A DNA stretch of 14,539 bases, from the NCBI GenBank assembly GCA_002341165.1, contig DDNL01000038.1, positions 1 through 14,539 on the forward strand, given 5' to 3'. Below the pieces are notes generated by a model. The model ran no database searches and had not been told where the DNA came from. It saw nothing but the letters and a program-made list of their open reading frames with translations. Source of the DNA: Shewanellaceae bacterium UBA2521. GTDB taxonomy: Bacteria; Pseudomonadota; Gammaproteobacteria; Enterobacterales; Shewanellaceae. Below are positions 13,821 to 14,539 of this stretch, one piece after another; position 1 is the first letter of the stretch, and every line of letters begins with the position of its first letter. A program made the translations under genes and the position numbers.

Positions 13821-14539
13821 TTACTGGATGGATAAGCCACTTACAAGAGACTTTCTGTACGCATTGATACTGGGTATTAATGCAATAAGAGAGTTGGCTA
13901 TGAGTACTACACTACAAATCAGCAGTGTGTGATGATTAAAAAAGTAAGGATCAATAAATAAACCGTACTGATGGGCTAACATATCTTTGCTGATCATTAA
14001 GGTGACACATAACAAGATTAAACCAAGGAGAATTCCCGCACAGGTAATAATAAAAGCCTCTAGTTGAATAAGACATAAAATGAAAAGAGGGCCTGCGCCA
14101 ATAGCACGCATCAGAGAGAGCTCATGATGCCTAGCAGAAAGCGATGCAAGCAGCATAGTGCTCATACCGAGTAAAGCTGAGAGGAGTACTAAAGATGAAA
14201 TAACCACCAGAGTTTGTTCGATACTACTCATCATGCCCCATAGTTTGGTTAGAGCAACGCCTGGTAAGATAGCCATTACAGCTTCTTTGGAGTATTGATT
14301 AATTTGGCGTTGTAAGTTAAACGTATCTACTTTGTTGTTTAGACCCAGCATAAAAGCCGTAATTTGATTTGGCTCTAGATGATGATGACCTTGGTGGCTA
14401 TCATGCCCATCATGTTCTTTATGCGCTTTGTGAGCATCATGTCCATCATGTTCTTTATGCGCTTTATGCGCTTTATGCGCTTTATGCGCTTTGTGATCTT
14501 CATGTTCTTTATGCGCTTTGTGTGCTTTGTGATCATCAT
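13821..14539 (-). CDS. FtsX-like ABC transporter permease with His-rich domain (5' partial)
   Basis: The frame stays open to the window edge, so the true start lies beyond 14539. The ATG at 14351 is internal. Of the 238 visible residues, 1-53 are a histidine block, and ITAFMLGL (58-65) leads into a conserved region with ILPGVALTKLW (90-100). Three membrane segments follow at about 109-133, 151-183 and 204-223. RHHELSLMRAIGA (136-148) is the coupling-helix motif of FtsX/MacB-type permeases. The missing part should hold the first membrane helix and most of the periplasmic domain. From memory, this subfamily sits next to an ATPase gene and zinc-binding periplasmic proteins in Zur-regulated clusters (ZrgABCDE of Vibrio, PA4063-PA4066 of Pseudomonas). 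A zinc or other metal role is therefore inferred. It ends the cluster, with the shared terminator after it. Confidence 0.88.
   Translation of the reverse strand, partial: DDHKAHKAHKEHEDHKAHKAHKAHKAHKEHDGHDAHKAHKEHDGHDSHQGHHHLEPNQITAFMLGLNNKVDTFNLQRQINQYSKEAVMAILPGVALTKLWGMMSSIEQTLVVISSLVLLSALLGMSTMLLASLSARHHELSLMRAIGAGPLFILCLIQLEAFIITCAGILLGLILLCVTLMISKDMLAHQYGLFIDPYFFNHHTLLICSVVLIANSLIALIPSINAYRKSLVSGLSIQ
14379..14537 (-). repeat. In-frame triplet-residue histidine repeat (HXX)
   Basis: Fifty-three codons encode sixteen consecutive H-X-X triplets after two Asp residues, ending in HHH: 19 histidines in all. The triplets are mainly HKA and HKE, with HDG, HDA, HDS, HED and HQG. At DNA level a 9-base unit (ATGCGCTTT on the plus strand) recurs exactly four times around 14457-14492, and a longer unit containing CATCATGT-CATCATGTTCTTTATGCGCTTTGTG-like parts is duplicated, so copy number probably varies between strains. 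It may continue beyond the window. Confidence 0.95.

Noticed and set aside
13821..14351. A complete 176-residue permease starting at 14351
   Set aside because: The frame is open without a stop to the window edge, no ribosome-binding site precedes 14351, and a permease starting there would lack the first membrane helix and periplasmic domain.
14379..14537. Short regular repeats at the window end that resemble a CRISPR or minisatellite array
   Set aside because: The period is 3 codons or 9 bases with no spacers, and the repeats stay in frame with a conserved permease, so they encode a protein repeat.

Overview
The window is a stretch of low-GC (roughly 40% by eye) gammaproteobacterial chromosome. 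The evidence is a complete LiuABCDE-type leucine/isovalerate catabolic operon, gammaproteobacterial-style lipoproteins, a CybB-like cytochrome b561 and an FtsX-like ABC permease of the proteobacterial type. I cannot name the genus. I see no tRNA, rRNA, transposase or CRISPR.

Left part (1-4434) is accessory and mostly unrecognised. It begins with a 55-codon doubtful ORF (95-262). A 516-residue lipoprotein of unknown function (361-1911) follows, with two related cysteine-paired halves and its own terminator. Directly after it lies a decayed second copy of that gene's leader, start and signal peptide (1983-2122). On the minus strand is a 543-residue secreted protein rich in Gln, Ser and Asn (2203-3834), with two kinds of internal repeat. 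It is divergent from a 90-residue secreted protein (4079-4351). The two divergent genes carry the same 12-base extended -10 sequence, once on each strand.

Centre (4435-12380, minus strand) is one tightly packed catabolic operon, transcribed right to left: liuA (isovaleryl-CoA dehydrogenase), liuB and liuD (methylcrotonyl-CoA carboxylase beta and alpha), liuC (3-methylglutaconyl-CoA hydratase), liuE (HMG-CoA lyase), then scoA and scoB (succinyl-CoA:3-ketoacid CoA-transferase). Together they take isovaleryl-CoA to acetyl-CoA plus acetoacetate and activate the acetoacetate to acetoacetyl-CoA, so the leucine skeleton can be fully fed into acetyl-CoA after a thiolase encoded elsewhere. Three frames in this block have in-frame extensions upstream of the true start. 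I use the ribosome-binding sites and family lengths to place the starts (liuA at 12380, liuC at 9552, scoA at 5795).

Right part (12478-14539): divergent from liuA, a clear sigma70-type promoter drives a cytochrome b561 gene and, 15 bases later, a lipoprotein that looks like two OB-fold-type beta domains. A strong bidirectional terminator (13785-13816) separates these from a convergent, 5'-truncated FtsX-like ABC permease that runs off the window end. Its visible start is a 53-residue block with histidine at every third position, suggesting a metal (zinc-like) role. This block is the most striking single sequence feature in the window.
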